Shown piece by piece: positions 1-6,014 of a DNA stretch of 6,014 bases. The position numbers and the translations under genes were made by a program. Within the stretch, counting starts at the first letter, position 1; every line of letters starts with the position of its first letter. The stretch is taken from positions 1 to 6,014 of the forward strand of contig VBOS01000394.1 of assembly GCA_005893185.1 (NCBI GenBank). The letters run 5' to 3'. A model generated the notes under the pieces. That model ran no database searches and had not been told where the DNA came from. It worked only from the letters and a program-made list of their open reading frames with translations. The stretch comes from Candidatus Eiseniibacteriota bacterium. GTDB taxonomy: Bacteria; Eisenbacteria; RBG-16-71-46.

Positions 1-888
1 CCGGTTTCCAATGCCGTCCAGCCCGCACTCTCGCTCGACGGGAAAATCCTCCTGATGGGATTTGGCGAGCAGGATCCGGTGGCGAGGAGGGTCATTACCC
101 ACACGCTGGACCCGACGCTACCTTCTCCCAGCCCGGCAAAGGTCATCCCCAATTACCCTGACACGAACTTCGCCGACAGCGGGCTATTCCCGGACTTCCC
201 GATCCTTTCGCCACGCCTCTCGCCCGACGGGACGCGAACGGCGCTGGGCTCGAAGCAGATCTACGCGGTGCGACGCAACATGAACCTCCCGCCGCGGATC
301 ACTCAGGTGGGCACCCAGGGCGTCGCGGACACCACGGCCAAGACCCCGCCGATCAACGCGGCCAATGGGCTCCCGACTTCGGTGCAGGTGCTCTCGACCG
401 ACCCCGAGGGTGATCCGATCACCTGCCAGGCATACTTCCTCCGGTCCGGCATGACGTTCGACACCACGACCTGCACGTTGAACTGGACGCCTGCGGAAAT
501 CATCGGCACGACGGTCTACGTCAAGTTCCTCGTCACGACCAACAGCGGCGGCAGTGACCAGATCATCGCCGAGCTCCACGTCGTGGCACCGCCTCAGCCC
601 GGCTCAGCCGAGCACGCTCGGGCCCTCGATGGCGCCGAGCCGGACGGGCCCAATCCAACACATGGTCGTTTCGCCATCACCGCGCCGCTCGTGCCCGGCT
701 CCACGGTGACGCTCGAGGTCCTCGACGTCTCGGGGCGCAGGGTAGCGACCGTGCGGGGCTCGCCGGGTTCGCAGCTCGTGTGGGACGGCAGAGACCGCGG
801 GGGCCGGGCCGCAGCACCAGGTATCTACCTGTATCGCATGGAGGTCGGCCAGTACCGCAAGGAAGGCAACGTTGTGGTGCTCCGATGA
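1..888 (+). CDS. Secreted/surface protein, 3' part: PD40 repeats, cadherin-like Ig domain, FlgD-type C-terminal domain
   Basis: The frame is open from base 1 to the TGA at 886-888, so the gene begins upstream; the ATG at 55 lies inside a propeller-like stretch and is not a credible start. The visible product is 295 residues. Two PD40/TolB-like blade motifs are seen (ALSLDGK near residue 9 and LSPDGTR near 72). Residues about 116-195 form an Ig/cadherin-like domain with TDPEGDPIT, GMTF and LNWTP, and two cysteines (about 142 and 158) that could form a disulfide. A linker ends in PNPTHG near 217. The last 79 residues resemble the FlgD Ig-like or type IX-like C-terminal domain (LEVLDVSGRRV, WDGRD, PGIYLYRM). 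Such domains end large exported proteins and can act in sorting or anchoring, so an outer-membrane or extracellular location is inferred. The domain order is confident; the role is unknown. It overlaps the next gene by ATGA. Confidence 0.85.
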   Translation, partial: PVSNAVQPALSLDGKILLMGFGEQDPVARRVITHTLDPTLPSPSPAKVIPNYPDTNFADSGLFPDFPILSPRLSPDGTRTALGSKQIYAVRRNMNLPPRITQVGTQGVADTTAKTPPINAANGLPTSVQVLSTDPEGDPITCQAYFLRSGMTFDTTTCTLNWTPAEIIGTTVYVKFLVTTNSGGSDQIIAELHVVAPPQPGSAEHARALDGAEPDGPNPTHGRFAITAPLVPGSTVTLEVLDVSGRRVATVRGSPGSQLVWDGRDRGGRAAAPGIYLYRMEVGQYRKEGNVVVLR

Positions 889-1568
889 AAAGGTGGGCGG
901 CCGTTCTGGTCGCCGCAATTCAGGTCACGCCGATCGGCGGGCTCGCCGCGCCCCTCACGAGCCCGCCCGGCCGCTGGACGGTGACCGCCTGCGTTCCTGA
1001 TACGGTAGGATTGGATTCCTCCATTTGGAACACGGGCCGCGGCACCTTTTTCGGGAGGGCCCTGGGGCAGACGTTCCTAGCGTTTGACACCGTAATCACC
1101 CGGATCACGGTCTGGCGTACTCCAAACAATATCAACGCGGTTGGTACGCATCTCTTCGTTACAACCGTGGATGCCGCCCAGCAGCCGCCAAGGCCCATGA
1201 CGCAGGGAATTCTCCAGGACGGGCCCACCGTGTTCATCCGTGATAGCGATCCCCCGGGGCAACTGGTCCGTATGGACTTCATTATCGAGCCACCGCTCGC
1301 GCTCCCTCGGCCCGGTCTCTATGCGTTCTTCCTTCAGAGGGAGGGATGCGATATTGGAGAGACGAGGCTTACAGCAAGTACTGATAACCCCTACCCCTAT
1401 GGGATCTACTGGATCACTGGGCGGACGGCCGGTGGTCCCTGCGCGCTTCGAAGCGTCGGGGGTGGAGAGGACTACACCGACCTGATCTTCGAAATCGAGT
1501 TCTGCCGCACCGATGCAACGCCGGTGAGAGGCAGGACGTGGGGAGAGCTGAAGCTGCTCTACAGATGA
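885..1568 (+). CDS. Small secreted protein of unknown function, four cysteines
   Basis: A 227-residue protein. The ATG at 885 is chosen because it overlaps the upstream stop (ATGA) and begins a signal peptide: MKRW, a hydrophobic run, then cleavage near residue 21-22 (GLA/AP). An alternative GTG at 780 would place 35 non-hydrophobic residues ahead of the signal and is rejected. No strong ribosome binding site precedes 885, which fits translational coupling to the gene before it. The mature part is predicted beta-rich, with GQTFLAFDTVITRITVW near residues 61-77. It has cysteines at 36, 155, 186 and 207, enough for two disulfides in an oxidising compartment. The C-terminus is TWGELKLLYR after a TPVRGR segment, a tail I recall from many secreted Eisenbacteria-like proteins. 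The segment GIYWITGR...CALR...DLIFEIEFC also looks like a recurring secreted module, possibly a jelly-roll. No catalytic motif is recognised. Base composition is less GC-rich than the genes to the right. Coding call confident; function unknown. Confidence 0.85.
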   Translation: MKRWAAVLVAAIQVTPIGGLAAPLTSPPGRWTVTACVPDTVGLDSSIWNTGRGTFFGRALGQTFLAFDTVITRITVWRTPNNINAVGTHLFVTTVDAAQQPPRPMTQGILQDGPTVFIRDSDPPGQLVRMDFIIEPPLALPRPGLYAFFLQREGCDIGETRLTASTDNPYPYGIYWITGRTAGGPCALRSVGGGEDYTDLIFEIEFCRTDATPVRGRTWGELKLLYR

Positions 1569-1735
1569 TACGGCCGCGCTCTCGGTCTTGAGCGCCTCCT
1601 CGAGCATCACGCGCGGATCCTCGGTGTGGACGATTTCGGCGTCGTCACGCGTGCTGACGCGGCGCCGCGCGCGCGTCGCGCCCGCGCGCCCCCCGGCGTC
1701 CCGCCCGGTCGGCAGCCATTGCGCGACGTCTCCCC
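1569..1735. other. Convergent intergenic gap with GC-rich inverted repeat
   Basis: This stretch separates the TGA at 1566-1568 of the + strand gene from the TAG at 1736-1738 of the - strand gene. Transcription from both sides ends here, so a terminator is expected. The best inverted repeat is GACGCG at 1656-1661 with CGCGTC at 1672-1677, with possible further pairing inside. It has no adjacent T-run on either strand, so it is not a convincing intrinsic terminator. On the minus strand, the frame through about 1569-1661 reads like ordinary protein (DDAEIVHTEDPRVMLEEALK) but has no clear start and continues antisense into the + strand gene. It may be a gene remnant or chance. Confidence 0.4.
1656..1677. 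terminator. Possible GC-rich hairpin between convergent genes
   Basis: Six-base arms GACGCG and CGCGTC flank a 10-base interior that could pair for three more base pairs with a one-base bulge. Its place in the convergent gap is where a terminator would sit. The lack of a T-run, and the general abundance of CG-rich self-complementary words here, make it weak. It could be a Rho-independent-like stem of a high-GC organism or simple composition. Confidence 0.2.
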
Positions 1736-2197
1736 CTACCCACCCGCCGCCTTCGTCGTGTGCTTTCTCGCGTTCGCGCCGCGCGGGCGAGCGTCGTACT
1801 TGTGGAACAGGCGCGTCTGCCGCGTCTCCATCTCGACCGCCTTGCCTGCGATGTAGACCTGCTCGACCTGGGTCGCGATCTCGAGCGGGTCGCCGTTGGT
1901 CACGATCACGTCCGCGATCTTTCCGGGCTCGAGCGATCCGAGCCGGTCGGCGACGCCCAGCACCTGCGCGGCGTAGAGCGTCACACCCTTCAGCGCCTCC
2001 TCCTTCGGAAGCCCGTAGGCTGCGGCCATCGCGGCGTGATACGGCAGGTTGCGCGCGTTGGGTGCTGTGAAGGGTCCGCCGCCGTCCGAAATGCAGAAGC
2101 GCACGCCGGCGGCCGCGAGCTTGGCGGGCAGCGCCATGGCCTCATCGTAGGGCTCGTCGCGCCGCGTCGGCAGCTCGAGCGTGCCGCCGCAGATCAC
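1736..2197 (-). CDS. Amidohydrolase, C-terminal part of frameshifted gene
   Basis: This is the 3' part of the gene that starts at 2990. The frame is entered after a TGA at 2246-2248; the first in-frame GTG is at 2197, but homology-like sequence begins before it (STDELKARNIAV, about 2203-2235), so 2197 is only a nominal start. The 153 residues form the end of an amidohydrolase barrel and its beta-sandwich: ICGGTLELPTRRDEPYDE, a beta8-like ISDGGG, NARNLPYHAAMAAAYGLP, then LGVADRLGSLEPGKIADVIV and NGDPLEI, which are hallmark sequences of the imidazolonepropionase-like (COG1228) group. It ends in a lysine-rich tail before TAG at 1736-1738. It is unlikely to be made as a separate protein: no start with a good ribosome binding site is seen. 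It should be read with the 2142-2990 entry as one broken gene. Confidence 0.75.
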   Translation of the reverse strand: MICGGTLELPTRRDEPYDEAMALPAKLAAAGVRFCISDGGGPFTAPNARNLPYHAAMAAAYGLPKEEALKGVTLYAAQVLGVADRLGSLEPGKIADVIVTNGDPLEIATQVEQVYIAGKAVEMETRQTRLFHKYDARPRGANARKHTTKAAGG

Positions 2198-2990
2198 CGC
2201 GATGTTGCGCGCCTTCAGCTCGTCGGTTGAGCGCAGATGCGTGGATCAGCACCGGAATCTCGCCCTGCAACGCCTTGCCCAGCGCGTCCCACTTCACATC
2301 GCGGTCGTGGCGCGGGGTCCCGCCCTTGCCCTCGGCGTCGCGCGCCTTCCAGTAGGCGCGCGCGTCGTCGAAGGCGCGCAGCAGCGAATCGAGGGCGGCA
2401 TCGCGCGCGCGCCGCTGCTCCTCGTCGCTCCGCGTCTCCCACCACGCATGCACCGGCGTCATGGGTGGCCAGATCACGTGAAGGCCGACCGGCGCGCGCA
2501 CCGTCATGTCCTCCTCCGTCCAGCCATCGAGCTGAATGAGCGCGGAAGTGCCTGCGATCACGCCACCGCGCGGCACGACCAGCGCGCTCGTGACGCCGTT
2601 CACGCGCGTGACGGGCAGGAGGTCGCTCTCGGGGTTGATCTGCACCTCGGCGCGCACGTCGGGGTTGAGGCTCCCGGTCTCCTGCCAGTCGTTGGTGCCG
2701 GCGACACTGCCGACCTCGGTGAGCCCGAGCACGGAGAGCGCGGAGATCATCCCGGGATAGACGTGGCGCCCCGTGCACGAGACCACGGTCGCGCCGGCCG
2801 GGGCGACGAGCTTGAGGCCGACCGCTTCGATCTTTCCGTTGCGCATCACCACCATGCCGTTCTCGATGGCTGGCGCATTCACGGGATGGACGGTTCCGCC
2901 CGCGAGCACGATGGCCTCGCCGGCCGCTGCGTGGGCGGCCGCTGCGCACACGAGCGCCCCGCACGCCAGCACGAGGGTCGCGCGGCTCAT
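2142..2990 (-). CDS. Exported amidohydrolase-like protein, N-terminal part of frameshifted gene
   Basis: The start is ATG at 2990, overlapping the upstream stop as ATGA, with a strong GGGGAGG seven bases before it. MSRATLVLACGALVC... to AHAAA is a signal peptide, so the product is probably periplasmic. About 250 residues follow the family well: an amidohydrolase N-terminal strand set (AIVLAGGTVHPV, GMVVMRNGKIEAVG), YPGMISALSVLGLTEVGSV, then VNGVTSALVVPRGGVIAGTSALIQLDGWTEEDM and IPVLIHA. The usual HxH after PGxID is absent (PGMISALSV), as in a subfamily of apparently metal-poor relatives, so catalysis is doubtful even when intact. After IPVLIHAS (about 2245) the frame turns to arginine-rich nonsense and stops at 2142, while the proper sequence resumes in another frame (see 1736-2197). 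Together the pieces give about 420 residues, short of an expected 440-460. Likely a decayed gene, or a sequence error. Confidence 0.8.
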   Translation of the reverse strand: MSRATLVLACGALVCAAAAHAAAGEAIVLAGGTVHPVNAPAIENGMVVMRNGKIEAVGLKLVAPAGATVVSCTGRHVYPGMISALSVLGLTEVGSVAGTNDWQETGSLNPDVRAEVQINPESDLLPVTRVNGVTSALVVPRGGVIAGTSALIQLDGWTEEDMTVRAPVGLHVIWPPMTPVHAWWETRSDEEQRRARDAALDSLLRAFDDARAYWKARDAEGKGGTPRHDRDVKWDALGKALQGEIPVLIHASALNRRAEGAQHRGDLRRHARAADAARRALR

Positions 2991-5900
2991 CGCTTGGCCT
3001 CCCCGCGCGCCGCGCGGCGTTCGGTCTCCGAGCGGAACGGCTCGTCGTGCCCGCGCGTCCCGCACTCGTTCCCGCTCATGTCGGCGTCCTCGAGATAGCG
3101 CGGCGGCCAGTTGCCGCGCCCGCCTCCTCCCGCAGCCCCGCCCTTCTTCGCGGCGCGCGCCTTCGCGACCAGCCCGTCGCGCTCCTTCGCCAGCGCCTCG
3201 CGCCCCGCGAGGTCGGCGGCGCGGTCGAAGTACTTGCGCCCCTCGATCCAGGTCTGCTCGCAACGCGAGTAGGGCGAGAGCGGCGGGCCGTTCCAGACCG
3301 TGAAGTCGGCGTCCTTGCCGGCCTCGAGCGACCCGACCCGCGCCTCGATCTTGAGCGACTTCGCCGGGTTGAGCGTCACGAACTGGATCGCATCTTCCGG
3401 CGGCACGCCGCCGTACTTCACGGCCTTCGCGGCCTCGGTGTTGAGCCGGCGCGCCAGCTCGTTGTCGTCGGAGTTGAAACCGGTGTTCACGCCGCGGTCC
3501 CACATCAGGTAGCCGTTGTACGGGATCGCGTCGATCACCTCGAACTTGTAGGCCCACCAGTCGGTGAAGCCCAGGGCCGATGCGCCGTGGGCGGCCATCT
3601 CGGTGTTCACGCGGATCCCGAACTGCTCGGTGAGCCGCATGAGCATCAGGACCTCATCCTGGCGGTACGAGTGGCAGTGGATCAGCCGCTTGCCGTCGAG
3701 GATCTCGGCGAGCGCATCGAGCTGGAGGTCCTGCCGCGGCGGGTAGGCGCGCTTCTTCTCCTTGTACTCCTTCTGCTGGGCGCGATAGTCGAGCGCGCGC
3801 GTGAACGCTTCGCGGATCGTCTCCTCCACCCCGGCGCGGCTCTGCGGGTAGCGCCCCGTGCGCTCCCCGCCCCAGTTCGACTGCTTGGGGTTCTCGCCGA
3901 GGGCGAACTTCACGGTCGGGGGAGCGGCCGCGAACAGCAGGCGGTCGGGAGGCTCGCCCCACTTGTTCTTGATCACCGCGCACTGCCCGCCGATCGCGTT
4001 ACAGGAGCCGTGGAGCAGGTGCATGATCGTCGTGCCGCCCGCGAGCTGGTAGTAGATGTTGATGCTCTCCGAGTTGATCACGTCCTGGATGCGCACCTCG
4101 CAGGTCACGCTGTTCGTGCACTCGTTCACGTTGCCGAGGATGGCCGAGTGGCTGTGCTCGTCGATGATGCCGGGGGCGATGTGCAAGCCTTTGCCGTCGA
4201 TCACGACGGCGTTCGCAGGCGCCTTGAGGCCCTTGCCGACCGCCGAGATCCGGCCGCCCACGGCCAGCAGGTCGGCGCCGGGGATCGTGCCCTGGGGGCC
4301 CGCGGTCCAGATCGTCGCGTTGCGCACCAGCACAGCCGCCGGCTGGGCGGGCGACGCCATCCGCCAGGCTTCCGTGTTCCCCATCACGGCGGGCGTTGCG
4401 ACCGGCTCGTCCTTCGCCACCGCCTTCGGCCCGCCCTTCTCGGGGCCGCTACCGGCTTCGGGCTGGCGCCAGCCGATCACGTCGTGCACGCCCACGCCGT
4501 GGACGGCGAGCGTGCCTTCGCAGCGGTCGCCCTTCGCCGTCAGGTCGAAGACCTCGGGTGGCTCGCTCCCGCGCCGCATCGTGAAGCGCGCGCGGTCGCC
4601 TGCCAGCTCGACACCGGTCGCCCTGAGCGTGTCGGCGCCGAACACCAGCTTGACGCTTGTGTCCTTCTCGGCGCTCACCGTGAGCGGGTGGGCCCCATGG
4701 CCCCAGCCGATGCTCCACGTGCCCTTCATGGCGCGCTCGTCGCGCTCGAAGGCCTCGTAACGGTTCCCGTCCACCCACACCTCGCGCACCTTGCCGTTCT
4801 CGGCGAAGAGATCGCCGTGCGTCACGGTGAGGTTCGCGATCTTGCCGGCTTCCAGCGTGCCGAGCCGGGCGTCGAGCCCCAGGAGCCTGGCCGGCACCGT
4901 GGTCACGGAGGCCAGCGCGTCCGCGTCCTTCAAGCCGCGCGCGACGGATTTCGCCACGTTGGCGCGGAACTTCTTCACGTCCTTGAGCCCGCTCGACGTG
5001 AGCGCGAACGTCACGCCGGCCTTCGTCAGCTCGGCGGGATTCGCGGGCGCGTTCTGCCAGTGCCGCAGCTCCTCGATCGTGACGTCCAGCGCATCGGCGG
5101 GATCCGAGACGTCCGGCGGGTCGGGGAAGTTGACCGGCACCACGAGCGGCACGCCGTCGGCCGCGATCTCCTTCGCGCGCTTGTACTCGTCGCCCGCGCC
5201 GACGATCTGGGCGCGCACCTGCGCTTCCTTCGCGATCCGCGCCGCGCGCAGCACCATGAGCATGTCGTCCGCCACGAACAGCGCCGGCTGCGTGCCCCCC
5301 ACCAGCGGCTGCAGCGCCTCCCACGACTCGTTGGTCTCGGGCCGCGGCTTGCCCTGTGGGGACTTGGCGTAAGCCCTGCGCACGTCGGCGTACCAGCGCG
5401 CGTCGAGGAACGCCTGGCGGATCACCGCGATCGCGCCCATCAGCGAGCCCGGGTAGCCCTGGCGCTCGGGCTCGAGCGCCACCACCTGCGAAGCTTCGGG
5501 CGTGAGCACGTTGAGGTTGGGCGCACCGTCGCCGAGGCCGATCACGGCGCTCTGCCCGCGCACGACGCCGCGACGCGGCGCCACCTGCACGACCGTGAAG
5601 CCCGCGGCGCGCAGCCCCTCGAGCTGCTCCCGGGGCAGCGGCGGCGATTCGACCATTCGGATCTCGGGTCGCACGGCGGAAAGCTCGTGCGCGGCGCCGC
5701 GCGGCGCTTCGGAAGCGGACGGCATGCGGCGCGACGCGCCCGCGGCCGGTGCGCCCGGGGGCGGCGGCTGCGGCTCGCTCGGCATCACGAACGCGTCGAT
5801 CAGCCCCGGGTACACGGTGAGGCTGTCGCCCGGCCACACGCGTGCGTCGGCGGGGACCGCGACGTTCTCTCCAACCGCGACGATCACGCCGTCCCGCATC

Positions 5901-6014
5901 ACGATCGTGCCACGCTCGATCGCCTTTCCGGGAGCGGTCACGATGCGCGCGCCCACGATGGCGGGGACGTGCGGCATCGCGGCCAGCGCCGCGAGCGGCA
6001 TGAGGAGGGCGAGA
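2987..6014 (-). CDS. Large exported two-domain amidohydrolase (degenerate domain + beta linker + catalytic-type domain), 5' end cut by window
   Basis: Product of at least 1004 residues, numbered here from ATG 6001. The frame stays open beyond it and reads LALL just before MPLAALAAMPHVPA, so 6001 lies inside a signal peptide and the true start is probably outside the window. Domain 1 (about 13-415) has the amidohydrolase fold but lacks metal ligands: PGLIDAFVMP replaces PGxIDxHxH, FVADD replaces the beta5 His motif, and ALTSSG lacks the beta8 Asp. It has a Pro/Ala-rich insert at about 75-105 and ends in LGTLEAGKIANLTV. A beta-rich linker (about 425-512) and a loop follow. Domain 2 (about 555-925) keeps GIIDEHSHS (H616, H618), KFALGEN (698-704), LIHCHS (H775, H777), FNSDD (D845) and VGSLEAGKDADFTVW, like COG1228 metal-dependent hydrolases. 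The beta6 segment with its His seems missing after T800. A basic tail ends it. The substrate is unknown. Cotranscribed with the gene starting at 2990. Confidence 0.92.
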   Translation of the reverse strand, partial: LALLMPLAALAAMPHVPAIVGARIVTAPGKAIERGTIVMRDGVIVAVGENVAVPADARVWPGDSLTVYPGLIDAFVMPSEPQPPPPGAPAAGASRRMPSASEAPRGAAHELSAVRPEIRMVESPPLPREQLEGLRAAGFTVVQVAPRRGVVRGQSAVIGLGDGAPNLNVLTPEASQVVALEPERQGYPGSLMGAIAVIRQAFLDARWYADVRRAYAKSPQGKPRPETNESWEALQPLVGGTQPALFVADDMLMVLRAARIAKEAQVRAQIVGAGDEYKRAKEIAADGVPLVVPVNFPDPPDVSDPADALDVTIEELRHWQNAPANPAELTKAGVTFALTSSGLKDVKKFRANVAKSVARGLKDADALASVTTVPARLLGLDARLGTLEAGKIANLTVTHGDLFAENGKVREVWVDGNRYEAFERDERAMKGTWSIGWGHGAHPLTVSAEKDTSVKLVFGADTLRATGVELAGDRARFTMRRGSEPPEVFDLTAKGDRCEGTLAVHGVGVHDVIGWRQPEAGSGPEKGGPKAVAKDEPVATPAVMGNTEAWRMASPAQPAAVLVRNATIWTAGPQGTIPGADLLAVGGRISAVGKGLKAPANAVVIDGKGLHIAPGIIDEHSHSAILGNVNECTNSVTCEVRIQDVINSESINIYYQLAGGTTIMHLLHGSCNAIGGQCAVIKNKWGEPPDRLLFAAAPPTVKFALGENPKQSNWGGERTGRYPQSRAGVEETIREAFTRALDYRAQQKEYKEKKRAYPPRQDLQLDALAEILDGKRLIHCHSYRQDEVLMLMRLTEQFGIRVNTEMAAHGASALGFTDWWAYKFEVIDAIPYNGYLMWDRGVNTGFNSDDNELARRLNTEAAKAVKYGGVPPEDAIQFVTLNPAKSLKIEARVGSLEAGKDADFTVWNGPPLSPYSRCEQTWIEGRKYFDRAADLAGREALAKERDGLVAKARAAKKGGAAGGGGRGNWPPRYLEDADMSGNECGTRGHDEPFRSETERRAARGEAKR
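2998..3004 (-). promoter_or_regulatory. Ribosome binding site for the amidohydrolase starting at 2990
   Basis: On the minus strand GGGGAGG lies seven bases before the ATG at 2990-2988. It sits within the last codons of the upstream amidohydrolase and, with the ATGA overlap, fixes this start and supports translational coupling within the operon. Confidence 0.75.

Noticed and set aside
184..579. A 131-codon minus-strand frame opposite the first gene
   Set aside because: Arg-rich shadow of a + frame that holds PD40 and Ig-like motifs.
1645..1719. Small minus-strand ORF of 24 codons with GGGGGAG ahead of ATG 1719
   Set aside because: The peptide is composed almost only of Ala, Arg, Gly and Asp from GC-rich repeats; the SD-like G-run follows directly from composition after the TAG of the preceding gene.
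2973..3030. Lipoprotein signal at the downstream amidohydrolase start (Cys 10 or Cys 15)
   Set aside because: Neither VLAC nor ALVC is a good lipobox, Cys 10 is too early for a full hydrophobic core, and an ordinary AHA/AAA cleavage site follows.
2181..3098. A 305-codon open frame on the + strand antisense to the downstream amidohydrolase
   Set aside because: It is rich in Arg/His/Ala with no family motif and is opposite a frame with clear amidohydrolase signatures; long antisense frames are expected at this GC content.
3481..3612. 12-base direct repeat CGGTGTTCACGC at 3481-3492 and 3601-3612 as a mobile or recombination element
   Set aside because: Both copies encode Val-Asn-Thr in the same frame of one conserved gene, so codon use explains them; kept only as a note on the deletion junction.
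4056..4760. A 234-codon + strand open frame opposite the large amidohydrolase
   Set aside because: Ser/Thr/Pro-rich complement of a strongly coding minus frame; no start context and no recognisable domain.
4449..5837. A 462-codon minus-strand open frame inside the large amidohydrolase
   Set aside because: It is an Arg/Ala/Gly-dominated frame of the same strand that shadows the true frame, which has hallmark motifs throughout.

Overview
The window is a GC-rich bacterial segment with four protein-coding loci in two convergent pairs. No RNA genes, mobile elements, CRISPR arrays or origins were seen. Several traits suggest a Gram-negative of the FCB type. The left-hand protein ends in a FlgD-type Ig-like domain (WDGRD, then PGIYLYRM). 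The second protein is secreted and ends TWGELKLLYR, a tail I associate with Candidatus Eisenbacteria-like genomes. The large two-domain periplasmic amidohydrolase type is common in Gemmatimonadota, Acidobacteriota and Bacteroidota. The lineage is an inference from memory of these families, not a database result.

Left part, + strand (1-1568): the 3' part of a surface or secreted protein (PD40-type propeller remnants, a cadherin-like Ig domain, a FlgD-type C-terminal domain) overlaps by ATGA a short secreted protein of unknown function with four cysteines. The overlap suggests translational coupling.

Middle (1569-1735): a 167-base gap between convergent stop codons. It has a GC-rich potential hairpin without a clear T-run, and a minus-strand reading frame that looks oddly protein-like.

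Right part, - strand (1736-6014): an operon of two exported amidohydrolase-superfamily genes, again joined by ATGA. The upstream gene (2987-6014, start beyond the window edge) fuses a metal-site-degenerate amidohydrolase domain, a beta-rich linker and a second domain that keeps most metal ligands. The downstream gene (1736-2990) is another amidohydrolase, split by a frameshift near 2225-2246.

The main anomaly is in these two amidohydrolases. Compared with the family patterns I know, the downstream gene appears to have lost about 27 codons plus a frame. The upstream gene appears to lack about 12 codons in frame at 3601/3602. Both losses fall in the beta5-beta6 region of the TIM barrel, and the second would remove the beta6 metal-ligand histidine. 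Whether these are real lesions or assembly errors cannot be decided from the sequence alone. I found no clear new multi-gene system.
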